Shown here: positions 35,404 through 43,836 of the stretch, piece by piece | Numbering within the stretch: the first letter of the stretch is position 1 | Layout: every line of letters begins with the position of its first letter | Source of the DNA: JAPOUP01 sp965221405 | GTDB taxonomy: Bacteria > Pseudomonadota > Alphaproteobacteria > Rhodobacterales > Rhodobacteraceae | Assembly: GCA_965221405.1 (NCBI GenBank) | Contig: CBDCSE010000002.1 | Coordinates: 992,001 to 1,056,000, forward strand | Direction: 5' to 3' | DNA: 64,000 nucleotides | Program-made: the position numbers and the translations under genes | Notes under the pieces: model-generated | The model's input: only the letters and a program-made list of their open reading frames with translations | The model's database searches: none | Told to the model about the DNA's origin: nothing

Positions 35404-35448
35404 GAAACGTTACAAAAAACGGGGGAATCGCCGAATTTGTAACGTTTC
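35404..35448. promoter_or_regulatory. Inverted repeat upstream of paaA, candidate regulator site
   Basis: GAAACGTTACAAA (35404-35416) and TTTGTAACGTTTC (35436-35448) are perfect 13-bp arms spaced by 19 bp, 70-115 bp before the paaA start. The arm spacing puts the centres about three helical turns apart, fitting two bound dimers or a looped repressor. The nearest candidate regulator in the window is the PaaX-type protein encoded at 46611. A TetR-type PaaR encoded elsewhere is the alternative. Confidence 0.65.
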
Positions 35449-35517
35449 CGGTTGCCCGACGACCGGCAAGCCTTTAAGGTTCATCGAACCCGAACACCAC
35501 AATTGGCGGGCAGCCGA

Positions 35518-36507
35518 ATGTATGCCCAGATGGTCAGATCAACCGGAACCGCGGTCAAGTCCCGTGAGGAAATGACGCCCGAAGAGCGTCGCTTCCAAGA
35601 CCGGATAGACGCCGGCGAAAAGATAGAGCCGAAGGATTGGATGCCCGATGGATACCGCCAGACGCTCATCCGCCAGATAGGCCAGCACGCGCACAGCGAG
35701 ATCGTTGGCCAGCTTCCGGAAGCCAACTGGATCACCAGGGCGCCGACCCTTGAACGCAAGGCCATCCTACTGGCCAAGGTTCAGGACGAGGCCGGACATG
35801 GCCTCTATCTCTACTGCGCCGCCGAAACCCTTGGTATCAGCCGGGACCGGCTTCTGGAACGGCTGCATCAAGGCCGAATGAAGTATAGTTCCATTTTCAA
35901 CTATCCCACCCTTACATGGGCCGACATCGGGGCAATCGGCTGGCTCGTGGACGGTGCCGCGATCATGAACCAGGTCCCTCTGCAGCGGAGTTCTTACGGA
36001 CCTTACAGCCGCGCCATGATTCGCATCTGCAAGGAAGAGAGCTTTCACCAGCGGCAGGGCTACTCCATTATGATGAAAATGGCGAACGGCTCCAGTGCGC
36101 AGCGCCATATGGCGCAGGACGCGCTCAACCGCTTCTGGTACCCCTCACTCATGATGTTTGGACCAGGTGATGGGGACAGCGTACATTCGGCGCAGTCCAT
36201 GGCCTGGAGGATAAAGATCAGTTCCAATGACGAGCTGCGCCAGAAATTCGTCGACCAGACCGTGCCACAGGCGGAATATCTGGGCCTGAGGATTCCAGAC
36301 GACGCGCTGCGCTTCGACCGGGCAACAGGCCATTATGAATTTTCGCAACCTGACTGGAACGAATTCCACGAAGTCCTGCGCGGCAACGGGCCATGCAACC
36401 ACGAGCGCCTCGGAACCCGCGTGAGGGATTGGGAAGACAACGCCTGGGTCCGCGACGGGCTGATGGCGAACGCGGCGAAACAGGCCATGCGGACAGCGGC
36501 GGAATAA
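35518..36507 (+). CDS. paaA: Phenylacetyl-CoA 1,2-epoxidase catalytic subunit PaaA
   Basis: A protein of 329 residues from ATG 35518 (MYAQMVRSTGTAVKSREEM), the usual PaaA length. The diiron carboxylate motifs are visible: QHAHSEIVGQLPEANWI, KVQDEAGHGLYLYCAAETLG (E-x2-H) and ICKEESFHQRQGYSIMMKMA (E-x2-H). PaaA oxygenates phenylacetyl-CoA to the 1,2-epoxide with PaaB, PaaC and the reductase PaaE. It is the first gene of paaABCDE, behind a striking inverted repeat. Confidence 0.96.
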   Translation: MYAQMVRSTGTAVKSREEMTPEERRFQDRIDAGEKIEPKDWMPDGYRQTLIRQIGQHAHSEIVGQLPEANWITRAPTLERKAILLAKVQDEAGHGLYLYCAAETLGISRDRLLERLHQGRMKYSSIFNYPTLTWADIGAIGWLVDGAAIMNQVPLQRSSYGPYSRAMIRICKEESFHQRQGYSIMMKMANGSSAQRHMAQDALNRFWYPSLMMFGPGDGDSVHSAQSMAWRIKISSNDELRQKFVDQTVPQAEYLGLRIPDDALRFDRATGHYEFSQPDWNEFHEVLRGNGPCNHERLGTRVRDWEDNAWVRDGLMANAAKQAMRTAAE

Positions 36508-36513
36508 GGTTCC

Positions 36514-36798
36514 ATGGCAGCCGAACTCCCCCTCTGGGAAGTGTTCATCCGTGGCCAGCACGGCCTTAACCACCGTCACGTGGGCTCATTGCATGCTGCC
36601 GACGCCGGAACGGCCCTGCGCCATGCGCGTGACGTATACACACGACGTAACGAAGGCGTATCCATATGGGTGGTGAAGTCCTCCGACATAACCGCCAGCG
36701 CACCCTCTGATAAAGGTCCGCTTTTCGAACCGTCAAACGACAAGGTTTATCGCCATCCGACATTCTTCGACATTCCCGACGAAGTGGGAGCCATGTAG
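36514..36798 (+). CDS. paaB: Phenylacetyl-CoA epoxidase subunit PaaB
   Basis: A protein of 94 residues with the expected opening LPLWEVFIRGQHGLNHRHVG and SLHAADAGTALRHARDVYTR. It bridges PaaAC heterodimers in the epoxidase. It starts 6 bp after paaA. The stop codon is followed directly by the TTG start of paaC. Confidence 0.95.
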   Translation: MAAELPLWEVFIRGQHGLNHRHVGSLHAADAGTALRHARDVYTRRNEGVSIWVVKSSDITASAPSDKGPLFEPSNDKVYRHPTFFDIPDEVGAM

Positions 36799-37557
36799 TT
36801 GAACCGTGAGGAGGCGCTTTTCGGGTTCCTGCTTCAGCTTGGTGACACCACCCTGATCATGGGCCATCGCGTCAGTGAATGGTGCGGACACGGTCCTGTA
36901 CTCGAGGAGGACATCGCGCTCGCCAACATCGCGCTCGACCTCATCGGCCAGACGCGGCTGTGGCTCGGACTGGCGGGGGAAGTCGAGGGCCGGGGACGCG
37001 ACGCGGATACGCTGGCCTATCTGCGCGACGTGTTTGAGTTCCGTAACCTGTTGATCGCCGAGCGCCCGAACGGCGATTTCGGCCATACGATAATGCGGCA
37101 GTTCCTCTATGACGCCTGGTCGGCGCTGATGCTTCAACGGCTTCAGGCGTCGAGTGACAAACGCATCGCGGACATCGCGCGGAAGGCCGGAAAGGAGGTC
37201 ACCTACCACCTCGAACGCTCCGCCGACCTATGTGTCCGTCTGGCCGACGGCACTGAGGAAAGCCACAATCGCATGCAGGCCGCATTGAACCTACTGTGGC
37301 CATATACCGGCGAGATGTTCACTCCAGCCAACCCCGAGCGAACGCTCGCCGGAATCGGTGCGGCACCGGATCCCACCGAACTGCGCGACGAGTGGCTCGC
37401 AATTACGGAGCGGCTCCGAACGGAGGGCGGCCTGGTCATGCCTGAAACTGGCTTCGCGCATCTAGGCGGCAAGTCAGGTCGCCACAGCGAGCACCTGGGA
37501 TATGTTCTCGCCGAAATGCAATGGCTTCAGCGCGCCTATCCCGGAGCCGAGTGGTGA
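36799..37557 (+). CDS. paaC: Phenylacetyl-CoA epoxidase structural subunit PaaC
   Basis: A protein of 252 residues starting at TTG 36799 immediately after the paaB stop. Family features: FLLQLGDTTLIMGHRVSEWC, GPVLEEDIALANIALDLIGQ and KAGKEVTYHLERSADLCVRL. PaaC is a catalytically inactive ferritin-like partner that stabilises PaaA. Its stop overlaps the GTG start of paaD (GTGA), so translation is coupled. Confidence 0.95.
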   Translation: MNREEALFGFLLQLGDTTLIMGHRVSEWCGHGPVLEEDIALANIALDLIGQTRLWLGLAGEVEGRGRDADTLAYLRDVFEFRNLLIAERPNGDFGHTIMRQFLYDAWSALMLQRLQASSDKRIADIARKAGKEVTYHLERSADLCVRLADGTEESHNRMQAALNLLWPYTGEMFTPANPERTLAGIGAAPDPTELRDEWLAITERLRTEGGLVMPETGFAHLGGKSGRHSEHLGYVLAEMQWLQRAYPGAEW

Positions 37558-38021
37558 GCCGGACGGAAACCCAGGTGAGCGAAATCTGGAACCTGCTCGC
37601 CCAAGTGCCGGATCCGGAAATACCCGTGATCAGCGTGGTTGACCTCGGCATCGTTCGCCATGTCCGCTGGCGGGACGACGAGTGCGAGATAACGGTCACT
37701 CCAACATATTCCGGCTGCCCGGCCACATCCGCGATCGAAATGGAGATCGAGAGGGTCCTGCGCGGGCATGGTATCGACAGGGTGTCGCTTAAGCGCCGGA
37801 TCTTTCCGCCGTGGACCACCGAGTGGATGTCAGACAAAGGCCGCGACAGTCTGGAACGCTACGGCATCGCACCACCACGGAACGCCGGCGAACCCGAAAA
37901 ATGCCCCCGATGCGGCGCTGTCGACCTTGAACTCGTGAGCCGGTTCGGATCGACACCCTGCAAGGCGCAGTGGCGCTGCAGGGACTGTCTTGAACCGTTC
38001 GAGTACTTCAAGTGCATCTGA
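37554..38021 (+). CDS. paaD: PaaD, maturation factor of the phenylacetyl-CoA epoxidase
   Basis: A protein of 155 residues from GTG 37554. The N-terminal DUF59/MIP18 part reads QVPDPEIPVISVVDLGIVRH and VTPTYSGCPATSAIEMEIER. The C-terminal zinc-ribbon-like part has cysteines in KCPRCGAVDLELVSRFGSTP and WRCRDCLEPFEYFKC. It probably assists iron-sulfur or diiron assembly for PaaE or PaaA. A GTG at 37575 is an alternative start. An upstream frame to 37521 lies inside paaC. Confidence 0.93.
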   Translation: MSRTETQVSEIWNLLAQVPDPEIPVISVVDLGIVRHVRWRDDECEITVTPTYSGCPATSAIEMEIERVLRGHGIDRVSLKRRIFPPWTTEWMSDKGRDSLERYGIAPPRNAGEPEKCPRCGAVDLELVSRFGSTPCKAQWRCRDCLEPFEYFKCI

Positions 38022-38024
38022 CCA

Positions 38025-39095
38025 ATGTCCCGATTCCATCCCCTGACGGTCACGGATATCCAGAAAACCACACGCGACGCCGTCGTGGTCACGCTCGAAC
38101 CGGACGATCCGGCACCATTCGCTTTCACGCAGGGCCAATACCTTACCTTCCGCCATGATTTCGGCGGCACGGAACTGCGCCGGAACTATTCCATCTGCAC
38201 GGGCATTGATGACGGCGGGATACAGATCGGAATCAAGCGCGTTGAAGGGGGCGCGTTCTCCAACTGGGCCAACACCGAACTCAAGCCCGGTGACCGGCTG
38301 GAGGCAATGCCGCCTGCGGGGCGCTTCTTCGTTCCGGTCGAGCCAAATTCGAACAGACACTATCTGGGCATCGCGGGGGGATCCGGAATTACGCCGGTGC
38401 TGTCCATCCTGCGCACCGTGCTGGTTCGCGAACCCAAGTCCGCATTCACGCTGCTCTACGCCAACAGGGCGGTCGGAACGATCATGTTCCGCGAAGAGCT
38501 TGAAGACCTGAAGAACCGCCATATCGGCCGGCTTAACGTGATCCATGTCCTTGAATCCGACAGTCAGGACATCGAACTCTTCACCGGTCGCATGGATGCG
38601 GAAAAATGCGGTCTTCTGTTCAGCCGCTGGATCAAGGCCGAGAGCGCGGACGTCGCCTTCATCTGCGGTCCGGAGCCGATGATGAGGACCGTCACCGCGG
38701 CATTAGCAACCAGCGGAATGCCAAGGGACCGGATCAAGCTTGAGATATTCAGGTCAGCCCAGCCGGGCCGTCTTCCCAAAGCAGTGGCGGGCGTCCGTCA
38801 GGAGAAGCGCTCCGGAGACTGCGAAGCCACCGTCACACTTGATGGCCGCACCCGCAGTTTCCGAATCCCGCGTGACGGCACCAGACTGCTCGATGCCTTC
38901 AACGCCCACTCGATGGACGCACCCTATGCCTGCCGGGCGGGCGTCTGCTCCACCTGCAGGGCCAGGATCCTGGACGGTGAGGTGGAAATGGTCGCCAATC
39001 ATGCTCTGGAGGACTACGAAGTGTGCGCGGGATACACGCTGACATGCCAGGCCGTACCTCTGGGTGACAGGATCGTCGTGGACTACGATCAGTAG
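38025..39095 (+). CDS. paaE: Phenylacetyl-CoA epoxidase reductase subunit PaaE
   Basis: A protein of 356 residues. The FAD-binding part has RRNYSICTG-like NYSIC, and the NAD site is GGSGITPVLSILRTVL with FICGPEPMMRTVTAAL. The C-terminal plant-type 2Fe-2S domain has CRAGVCSTCRARI and a fourth Cys in TLTCQA. It passes electrons from NADPH to the diiron centre of PaaA. It is the last gene of paaABCDE. Downstream the operon is cut off by an IS/toxin-antitoxin island. Confidence 0.95.
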   Translation: MSRFHPLTVTDIQKTTRDAVVVTLEPDDPAPFAFTQGQYLTFRHDFGGTELRRNYSICTGIDDGGIQIGIKRVEGGAFSNWANTELKPGDRLEAMPPAGRFFVPVEPNSNRHYLGIAGGSGITPVLSILRTVLVREPKSAFTLLYANRAVGTIMFREELEDLKNRHIGRLNVIHVLESDSQDIELFTGRMDAEKCGLLFSRWIKAESADVAFICGPEPMMRTVTAALATSGMPRDRIKLEIFRSAQPGRLPKAVAGVRQEKRSGDCEATVTLDGRTRSFRIPRDGTRLLDAFNAHSMDAPYACRAGVCSTCRARILDGEVEMVANHALEDYEVCAGYTLTCQAVPLGDRIVVDYDQ

Positions 39096-39189
39096 AAAGC
39101 GGGTCGATACGGGCAATTTCCTCGTGTGGTGACCAGGTTAGACGAAGCGATATGATTTCCGCAAATGGTGCGATGTGCGGGGATTGCGG
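39096..39189. other. Short spacer after paaE
   Basis: No terminator with a T-run is seen before the IS4-like element begins. Confidence 0.3.
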
Positions 39190-40199
39190 TGGTGTCTCAG
39201 TTTGAAATCGCCAGACACGGGGCGGACAGGGCGACCCGGAGGCCGCCCCTGTGAGTGTCTGTCAGGCCGCGGTCAGGGCCGATCACCCCGGCCGGATGGC
39301 CGGGCAATGGCATTCGGATAGACTTGCGGCTTGGCGGGTGATATTTTTCCGTCGCGCAACCCGCTGGCGGGGCGCGGCTTTTCCGCGTCCGGCAAATTTT
39401 TTCCGCACCCCCCCTGTCAAGCCACCCGTGATTCGCAGTCTGTCCCCGGATTTCCGGGAGCGGCCCATGGACCGGCGAATCATCGACCTGAAGTCGACCA
39501 CCTTCCCGGGGCGCCGAGTGAACCGGCACCAGATCGCCGACATCCAGGAAACCGTGGCGCTTTTCCCCAACGACAGCCGCAACGGGCCGGCGAAGACCAT
39601 TCGCGGGCATCTCGGCTGGACCACGGCGACGGGCGCCTGACGGGTCGGGGCGTGCCTGGGCATGCCGGGACGCTCGAGAGCCACGGGATCCTGACCCTTC
39701 CGCCGAGGCGTGAGGAGTGCGTCCGCGACATGCGGGACGCCGACAGGCCGGCCTGGGCGTCCGCCCCGGACCCGGGGCCGGAGATCGCCGCGCCGCCCGC
39801 GGACCTGCGCCCGCTGGGGCTGGAGGCCGGGGAGCCCGGGCCGCCGGCGCGGGCCGGGCGCGGGCGTTCAGGCGGCCGCGCCGCGGGGCCGGACGCTCCG
39901 CGTCCGCCCGGTCAGGTACGTCGCCGGCGACACGGAGTTCCGCCTGGCGACGTCGCTGACCGACGGCGGCCGCTTCGGCGTCAGGGCGCTGTCCGGCCGC
40001 CATCACGGCCGCTGGGGAACCGGGGAGACGTACGGAAGCGGAAAATCCGTGACCGGGGATCTCCACGCACGGTCGGAGCGCGGCGTCCGTCGGGAGCCCT
40101 GCGCCGCGTTCACGCCCGTAACCCGCGGCGGGCGGTCGCCGGGCTGGCGTGTCCACACCGGGTGTTCCGGCAATTGTCAAACCGAGACACGACCCCCAG
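39190..40199 (+). mobile_element. IS4-like element, internally deleted
   Basis: The left end is GTGTCTCAGTTTGAAA at 39192-39207 (end module copy B). The right end on the other strand reads GTGTCTCGGTTTGACA from 40192, differing at two of 16 positions. Just inside the left end lies a hairpin (GGGCGACC-cgga-GGCCGCCC, 39229-39248). The span is about 1.0 kb, short for a full IS4-like transposase of this kind, in line with the deletion seen in the coding region. No target duplication was confirmed. Confidence 0.65.
39467..40195 (+). pseudogene. Frameshifted DruA-like/IS4-type transposase
   Basis: From ATG 39467 the frame reads MDRRIIDLKSTTFPGRRVNR, IADIQETVALFPNDSRNG and TIRGHLGWTTATG, then a stop at about 39638. 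The next frame continues GRLTGRGVPGHAGTLESHGI and LTLPPRREECVRDMRDADRP. A third frame ends with an IS4-type DDE C-terminal half: RVRPVRYVAGDTEFRLATSL, RALSGRHHGRWGTGETYGSG and DLHARSERGVRREPCAAFTP. The start resembles DUF4338/DruA. Middle catalytic parts are deleted. Confidence 0.7.
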
Positions 40200-40454
40200 T
40201 CAAGAGGGGTCGCAAGAGACCGGGGATGCAATTGAACCCCCAATGAGGCAGAACCATGGAACCGTAGCCCAACCGCCCGCACTATCATGTGTGGCGCAAG
40301 GCCAAGACTGGCCGCATCTACTACAAACTCACCCGTCCGTTTTTCCGGCGACAGAATGCCCGCAAATACGCGGTTCACCGGAAATGGCCGAACGACACTT
40401 TCATGGTCATCCAATGCGACGACCCGCGCTGCGCCCCCACCCTCGACTGACCGG
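40200..40454. other. Spacer between the IS4-like element and brnT
   Basis: This 255-bp stretch should contain the brnTA promoter. A second possible protein fragment (KTGRIYYKLTRPF-like on the plus strand, about 40308-40380) is too short to assign. Confidence 0.3.
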
Positions 40455-40745
40455 ATGCCCACGGATTCCGCTTGTCTCGGCCTGAACTTCGCGTATGATC
40501 CCGCCAAGAGCGCCGTGAAACGTGATAAACACGGAATCGACTTTGTGGCGGCCCAGGCCCTCTGGGCGGATCCGCAGCTTGTCGAAATCGCTGCCCGGAC
40601 CCAGGACGAACCCCGCTTTCTTGTGACAGGGCTGATCGGGGCACAACACTGGACGGCGGTGGTGACGTACCGCGGCGGCGGTGTGCGGATCATTTCGGTG
40701 CGGCGCGCCCGCCAACGGGAGATCGAGGTTTATGAAAGCGACTGA
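40455..40745 (+). CDS. brnT: BrnT-family toxin (type II toxin-antitoxin)
   Basis: A protein of 96 residues from ATG 40455. BrnT features are LNFAYDPAKSAVKRDKHGID, FVAAQALWADPQ, ARTQDEPRFLVTGLI and the C-terminal VRIISVRRARQREIEVYES. The fold is RelE-like and the protein acts as a ribonuclease when free. The frame is intact. The start of brnA overlaps its end by 14 bases, as expected. The module sits in the IS island that separates paaE from paaK. Confidence 0.88.
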   Translation: MPTDSACLGLNFAYDPAKSAVKRDKHGIDFVAAQALWADPQLVEIAARTQDEPRFLVTGLIGAQHWTAVVTYRGGGVRIISVRRARQREIEVYESD

Positions 40746-40962
40746 GTTTGACCGGCGTTTTGATGCCGGGGAGGATCTGGACCCGTATGTGGACTGGTCC
40801 ACCGTCCGCCGTCCCAACCGCGCGACGCAGCGGGTGACGGTGGCCCTGCCCGCCTGGATCCGTGCGGGCCTCGATCGGCAGGCTCAGGACCGGGGCATGT
40901 CCCCCCAGGACCTGATCCGCACCTGGATCGCGGAGCGCCTCCGGACTCACGGATCCGGGTGA
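40732..40962 (+). CDS. brnA: BrnA-family antitoxin
   Basis: A protein of 76 residues from ATG 40732, inside the last codons of brnT. A short acidic N-terminal arm (FDRRFDAGEDLDPYVDWS) would wrap the toxin. A ribbon-helix-helix segment follows (RVTVALPAWIRAGLDRQAQD and PQDLIRTWIAERL), providing dimerisation and operator binding. Together with BrnT this is the only toxin-antitoxin pair in the window with both genes intact. Confidence 0.85.
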   Translation: MKATEFDRRFDAGEDLDPYVDWSTVRRPNRATQRVTVALPAWIRAGLDRQAQDRGMSPQDLIRTWIAERLRTHGSG

Positions 40963-41547
40963 ACCGCCCCGCCCTCGCCTGACGGAATTCGGCCATGCGA
41001 TATCTGGTCGAACCGCAGGACACGGGCGTGCATGATTATTCCTATGAGCCTCTTGCAGAACTCCGCGGTTGAGCGGTTTTTTGCCCTGGAACGGGCTTTT
41101 TTTTCGACGTCCGGCCTGGATATGGAGCCGTCCCTCCGGTATGATGAAGGTGAGAAAGCCACAACATGCAGGGAGACGGCCCCATGTCCGTGGGAGAGTT
41201 CGTATCAGATGCCTGGCACCGCCTCCAGGGGGAACTTTTTCCGGCCCTCGCCGAGGAGGTCGGCCCGCTGGGCAGGATGCACCGCAGGTTCCTCGCCGTG
41301 CTGGCCGGACGGCACGACCCTGCCGCGGCGCTTCGCGACCGGACCCGTCAGGGCCCGCGGGCGCGCCGTCGCGGAGACGGCGCGCAGGCCGGGACGCGCG
41401 GCGCGTGCCCGGCTTCCTGAAGACGGCCGACAACGCCCGCCCGTGCCCGGGCGGACCCCCGCGTCAGCGGGCTCTAGAACCAATTAGCCCTGGTCAGGAT
41501 AACATGTTACCTTGACGACGCCTGCCGTGCCCCCTACCCTTGCGACC
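40963..41547 (+). pseudogene. N-terminal fragment of another IS transposase, with flanking debris
   Basis: At 41184-41420 a frame opens MSVGEFVSDAWHRLQGELFP, ALAEEVGPLGRMHRRFLAVL, which matches the beginning of transposases that open LFPALAEELGPL...RRFVAVL. It then loses the pattern within 20 residues. The likely IS end is CTCTTGCAGAACTCCGC near 41050. The family cannot be fixed with so little left. Confidence 0.5.
41083..41104 (+). terminator. Possible rho-independent terminator downstream of brnTA
   Basis: GCCC-tggaac-GGGC (41083-41096) is followed by eight T residues (41097-41104). The stem is only 4 bp, so the call is tentative. It lies about 120 bp after brnA and inside the IS-derived segment. 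Confidence 0.35.
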
Positions 41548-41811
41548 ATGACGACCGAGAGCCCGGACGGTGACCCGAGAGAGTGGATCGCCCGCCTGGA
41601 GGAGCGCATGGAGACTGTGAGAGCCGAAAACGAGACCCTGAGAGCAGACCTTGCCGCAACCCTGGCCGGCATGCGGATGGATATGGCAACGCATCGCGAG
41701 GATGCCGCCAGACGTGATGTCGATGCCGCCAAGCGCGAGACACGCCTGATCTTCGCCATGATCGCCATTGTCGGCATCGGCCTCACGATCTTCGGCTTCG
41801 TGACGGCCTGA
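41548..41811 (+). CDS. Small coiled-coil protein with C-terminal membrane anchor
   Basis: A protein of 87 residues from ATG 41548 (MTTESPDGDPREW). It has a charged coiled coil (ARLEERMETVRAENETLRAD, then REDAARRDVDAAKRETR) and ends in one membrane segment (LIFAMIAIVGIGLTIFGFV). Proteins of this shape occur beside toxin-antitoxin and mobile genes in alphaproteobacteria. I know no function. The RBS is weak. An upstream in-frame start at 41512 is possible. The codon use looks natural and the frame is intact. Confidence 0.55.
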   Translation: MTTESPDGDPREWIARLEERMETVRAENETLRADLAATLAGMRMDMATHREDAARRDVDAAKRETRLIFAMIAIVGIGLTIFGFVTA

Positions 41812-42329
41812 TCCTCGAGCGCACGGATACTCCGCGGGCCACCACGCAAACAGGAAAAGTGCCAGACAATGGGGCTCGGGTGCCCTGGTCCGCCCGCATA
41901 GCACGGTCACAGGTCCGCCAGTCCGCCGGAAACATCGGCCGGTGCGCCATCTCCCCTCACATCCCGATCCCGGCGACCAGTCTCCGCTCCGGCGCGTCTC
42001 CGCGCTCCACCCCAAGCAACCCCGCGAGCGCGTCGTGCAGCCCGCGCCAAGGCGTCGGCTCCGGAAACCCGGGGCCGAGGTGCGGCCCGCGCACGACAAG
42101 CTACTGGGGCGAGCCCAAATTGGCACCGGCATGGTGCGGGTGAACTTTGAATACAATCCATTCTCGCATCCGCTCTACGCCGTTGAAAACACTCAACGCA
42201 CCTTCTTCCTAATGGGCGGGGAGGGCTGCGGGTGCAGCCTGCCGCGCGGCTACAACGAGCCGCACGGATTTGTTTATGACGAGAACGGAAAGCGCATACG
42301 ATAACCGGCAACGGCCCGGCCCATTGACA
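41812..42329 (+). other. Debris with a C-terminal coding fragment
   Basis: Most of this stretch is uninterpretable. At about 42120-42304 a plus-strand frame reads naturally (GTGMVRVNFEYNPFSHPLYA, ENTQRTFFLMGGEGCGCSLP, RGYNEPHGFVYDENGKRIR) and ends at a stop. It looks like the end of a gene whose beginning is lost, running towards the IS end module copy C. Family unknown. Confidence 0.4.
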
Positions 42330-42405
42330 GACAAACACAAGGGGTGGCCGACGGGCCACCCTTTTCCCGTGCAAACATGCATGGTTTTCAAACTGAGACA
42401 CTACC
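42330..42405 (-). repeat. IS end module, copy C (reverse orientation)
   Basis: On the minus strand AGTGTCTCAGTTTGAAAACC (start at 42403) is followed by CATGCATGTTTGCACGGGAA and then the hairpin GGGTGGCCCGTCGGCCACCC (around 42340-42361). It aligns with copies A and D over the whole 60-odd bases. As at copy A, a broken gene of unknown function runs into the hairpin from the inside. Confidence 0.65.
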
Positions 42406-42530
42406 GCCCGCAGTCCATGCCATACGAAATGAAGCGCGACACGGAAAGATGACAGGATATGGAACGGAACGGCAGAGCCTCGTGCCGCCATTGTGCCTTG
42501 CGGACCCAGTCATCGGAACTTCGCGCAACT

Positions 42531-43835
42531 CTACCCCATCGACCTGCTGTCAACGACCCGGATCGCCTTTCCCTCCGAACGCGGCACCGAGCCGGGGTCC
42601 CCTACCTTGATCTCGGCCGTCACACCCACCGTTCCCTTTATCCGTTCCGATAGCGCGCGCTCCGCCTCCGCCTTTCGGGCCTCATGTCCGACACTCGTTT
42701 CCACCTGAACCTGAAGTGCGTCCAGACTGCCTCTTTTGTATAGTTTAAGCTGGAAATGCGCCGAAAGACCCTCCGTGGCCAGGACCTGCTCCTCGATCTG
42801 GGTCGGGAACACATTGACGCCGCGCAGGATTATCATGTCATCCGTCCGACCGGTGATCTTGGCCATACGCCGCATAGACCGCGCCGTGCCGGGAAGCAGT
42901 TTTGTCAGATCCCGCGTGCGGTAACGGACCAACGGCATTCCCTCCTTGGTGAGTGTCGTCAGCACAAGCTCCCCTGTCTCGCCATCGGCGACCGGAACAC
43001 CCGTGTCGGAATCGATGATCTCGGGATAGAAATGATCCTCCCAGATATGCAGTCCATCCTTGGTCTCGACACACTCATTCGAAACCCCGGGACCCATCAC
43101 CTCCGACAGTCCGTATATATCCACCGCATGCATATCGAATGCCCGCTCAACCTCCGCCCGCATGGCGTTGGTCCAGGGCTCGGCCCCGAATATCCCGACC
43201 TCCAGAGAACACTGCCGGGGATCGATACCCCGCTCATGGAACTGTTCCAGAATGTTGAGCATATAGCTCGGTGTCACCATGATCGTTTTTGGCCGGAAAT
43301 CCGTGATCAGCATCACCTGGCGTGGTGTCATTCCACCGGAAACCGGAACAACGGTACATCCCATTCTCTCGGCTCCGTAATGTGCCCCGAGACCGCCGGT
43401 GAACAGCCCGTAACCGTAGGCGATATGCACCACATCACCGGGGCGGGTCCCGCTCGCGCGCATCGACCGCGCGACGAGCGCCGCCCAGTTGTCGATATCC
43501 CGCTGGGTGTATCCAACGACGGTCGGCTTACCCGTGGTGCCGGATGACGCATGGATCCGCACGATCCTCTCACGCGGCACCGCAAACAGCCCGAACGGAT
43601 ATCCTTCGCGCAGATCAGCCTTGAACGTGAACGGAAATCTGGCCAGATCCGCGAGCGACTTCAGGTCATCGGGATGCATCCCATGGTTCTCGAACCTCGT
43701 GCGGTACATCGGAACCCGGCTGTAGGCATGGCGCAACGACCATTTGAGCCGCTCAAGCTGAAGCGCCTCGATCTCGTCGCGGCTCGCGATCTCTATGGGT
43801 TCCAGAGTCGAACGGTCCGGCGTAACGTCTCTCAT
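42531..43835 (-). CDS. paaK: Phenylacetate-CoA ligase
   Basis: A protein of 434 residues, the usual PaaK length. The AMP-binding P-loop is RIHASSGTTGKPTVVGYT. GYGLFTGGLGAHYGAERMGC and DIYGLSEVMGPGVSNECVET follow, and a C-terminal domain with DDMIILRGVNVFPTQIEEQV. It activates phenylacetate to phenylacetyl-CoA, the substrate of PaaABCE. Minus strand, 1 bp after paaI. Confidence 0.96.
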   Translation of the reverse strand: MRDVTPDRSTLEPIEIASRDEIEALQLERLKWSLRHAYSRVPMYRTRFENHGMHPDDLKSLADLARFPFTFKADLREGYPFGLFAVPRERIVRIHASSGTTGKPTVVGYTQRDIDNWAALVARSMRASGTRPGDVVHIAYGYGLFTGGLGAHYGAERMGCTVVPVSGGMTPRQVMLITDFRPKTIMVTPSYMLNILEQFHERGIDPRQCSLEVGIFGAEPWTNAMRAEVERAFDMHAVDIYGLSEVMGPGVSNECVETKDGLHIWEDHFYPEIIDSDTGVPVADGETGELVLTTLTKEGMPLVRYRTRDLTKLLPGTARSMRRMAKITGRTDDMIILRGVNVFPTQIEEQVLATEGLSAHFQLKLYKRGSLDALQVQVETSVGHEARKAEAERALSERIKGTVGVTAEIKVGDPGSVPRSEGKAIRVVDSRSMG

Positions 43836-43836
43836 G

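Noticed and set aside
39197..40693. A 498-codon minus-strand frame across the IS4-like element and brnT
   Set aside because: Composition is dominated by Pro, Arg, Ala and Gly, as expected for antisense of high-GC DNA. The plus strand carries recognisable transposase and BrnT patterns.
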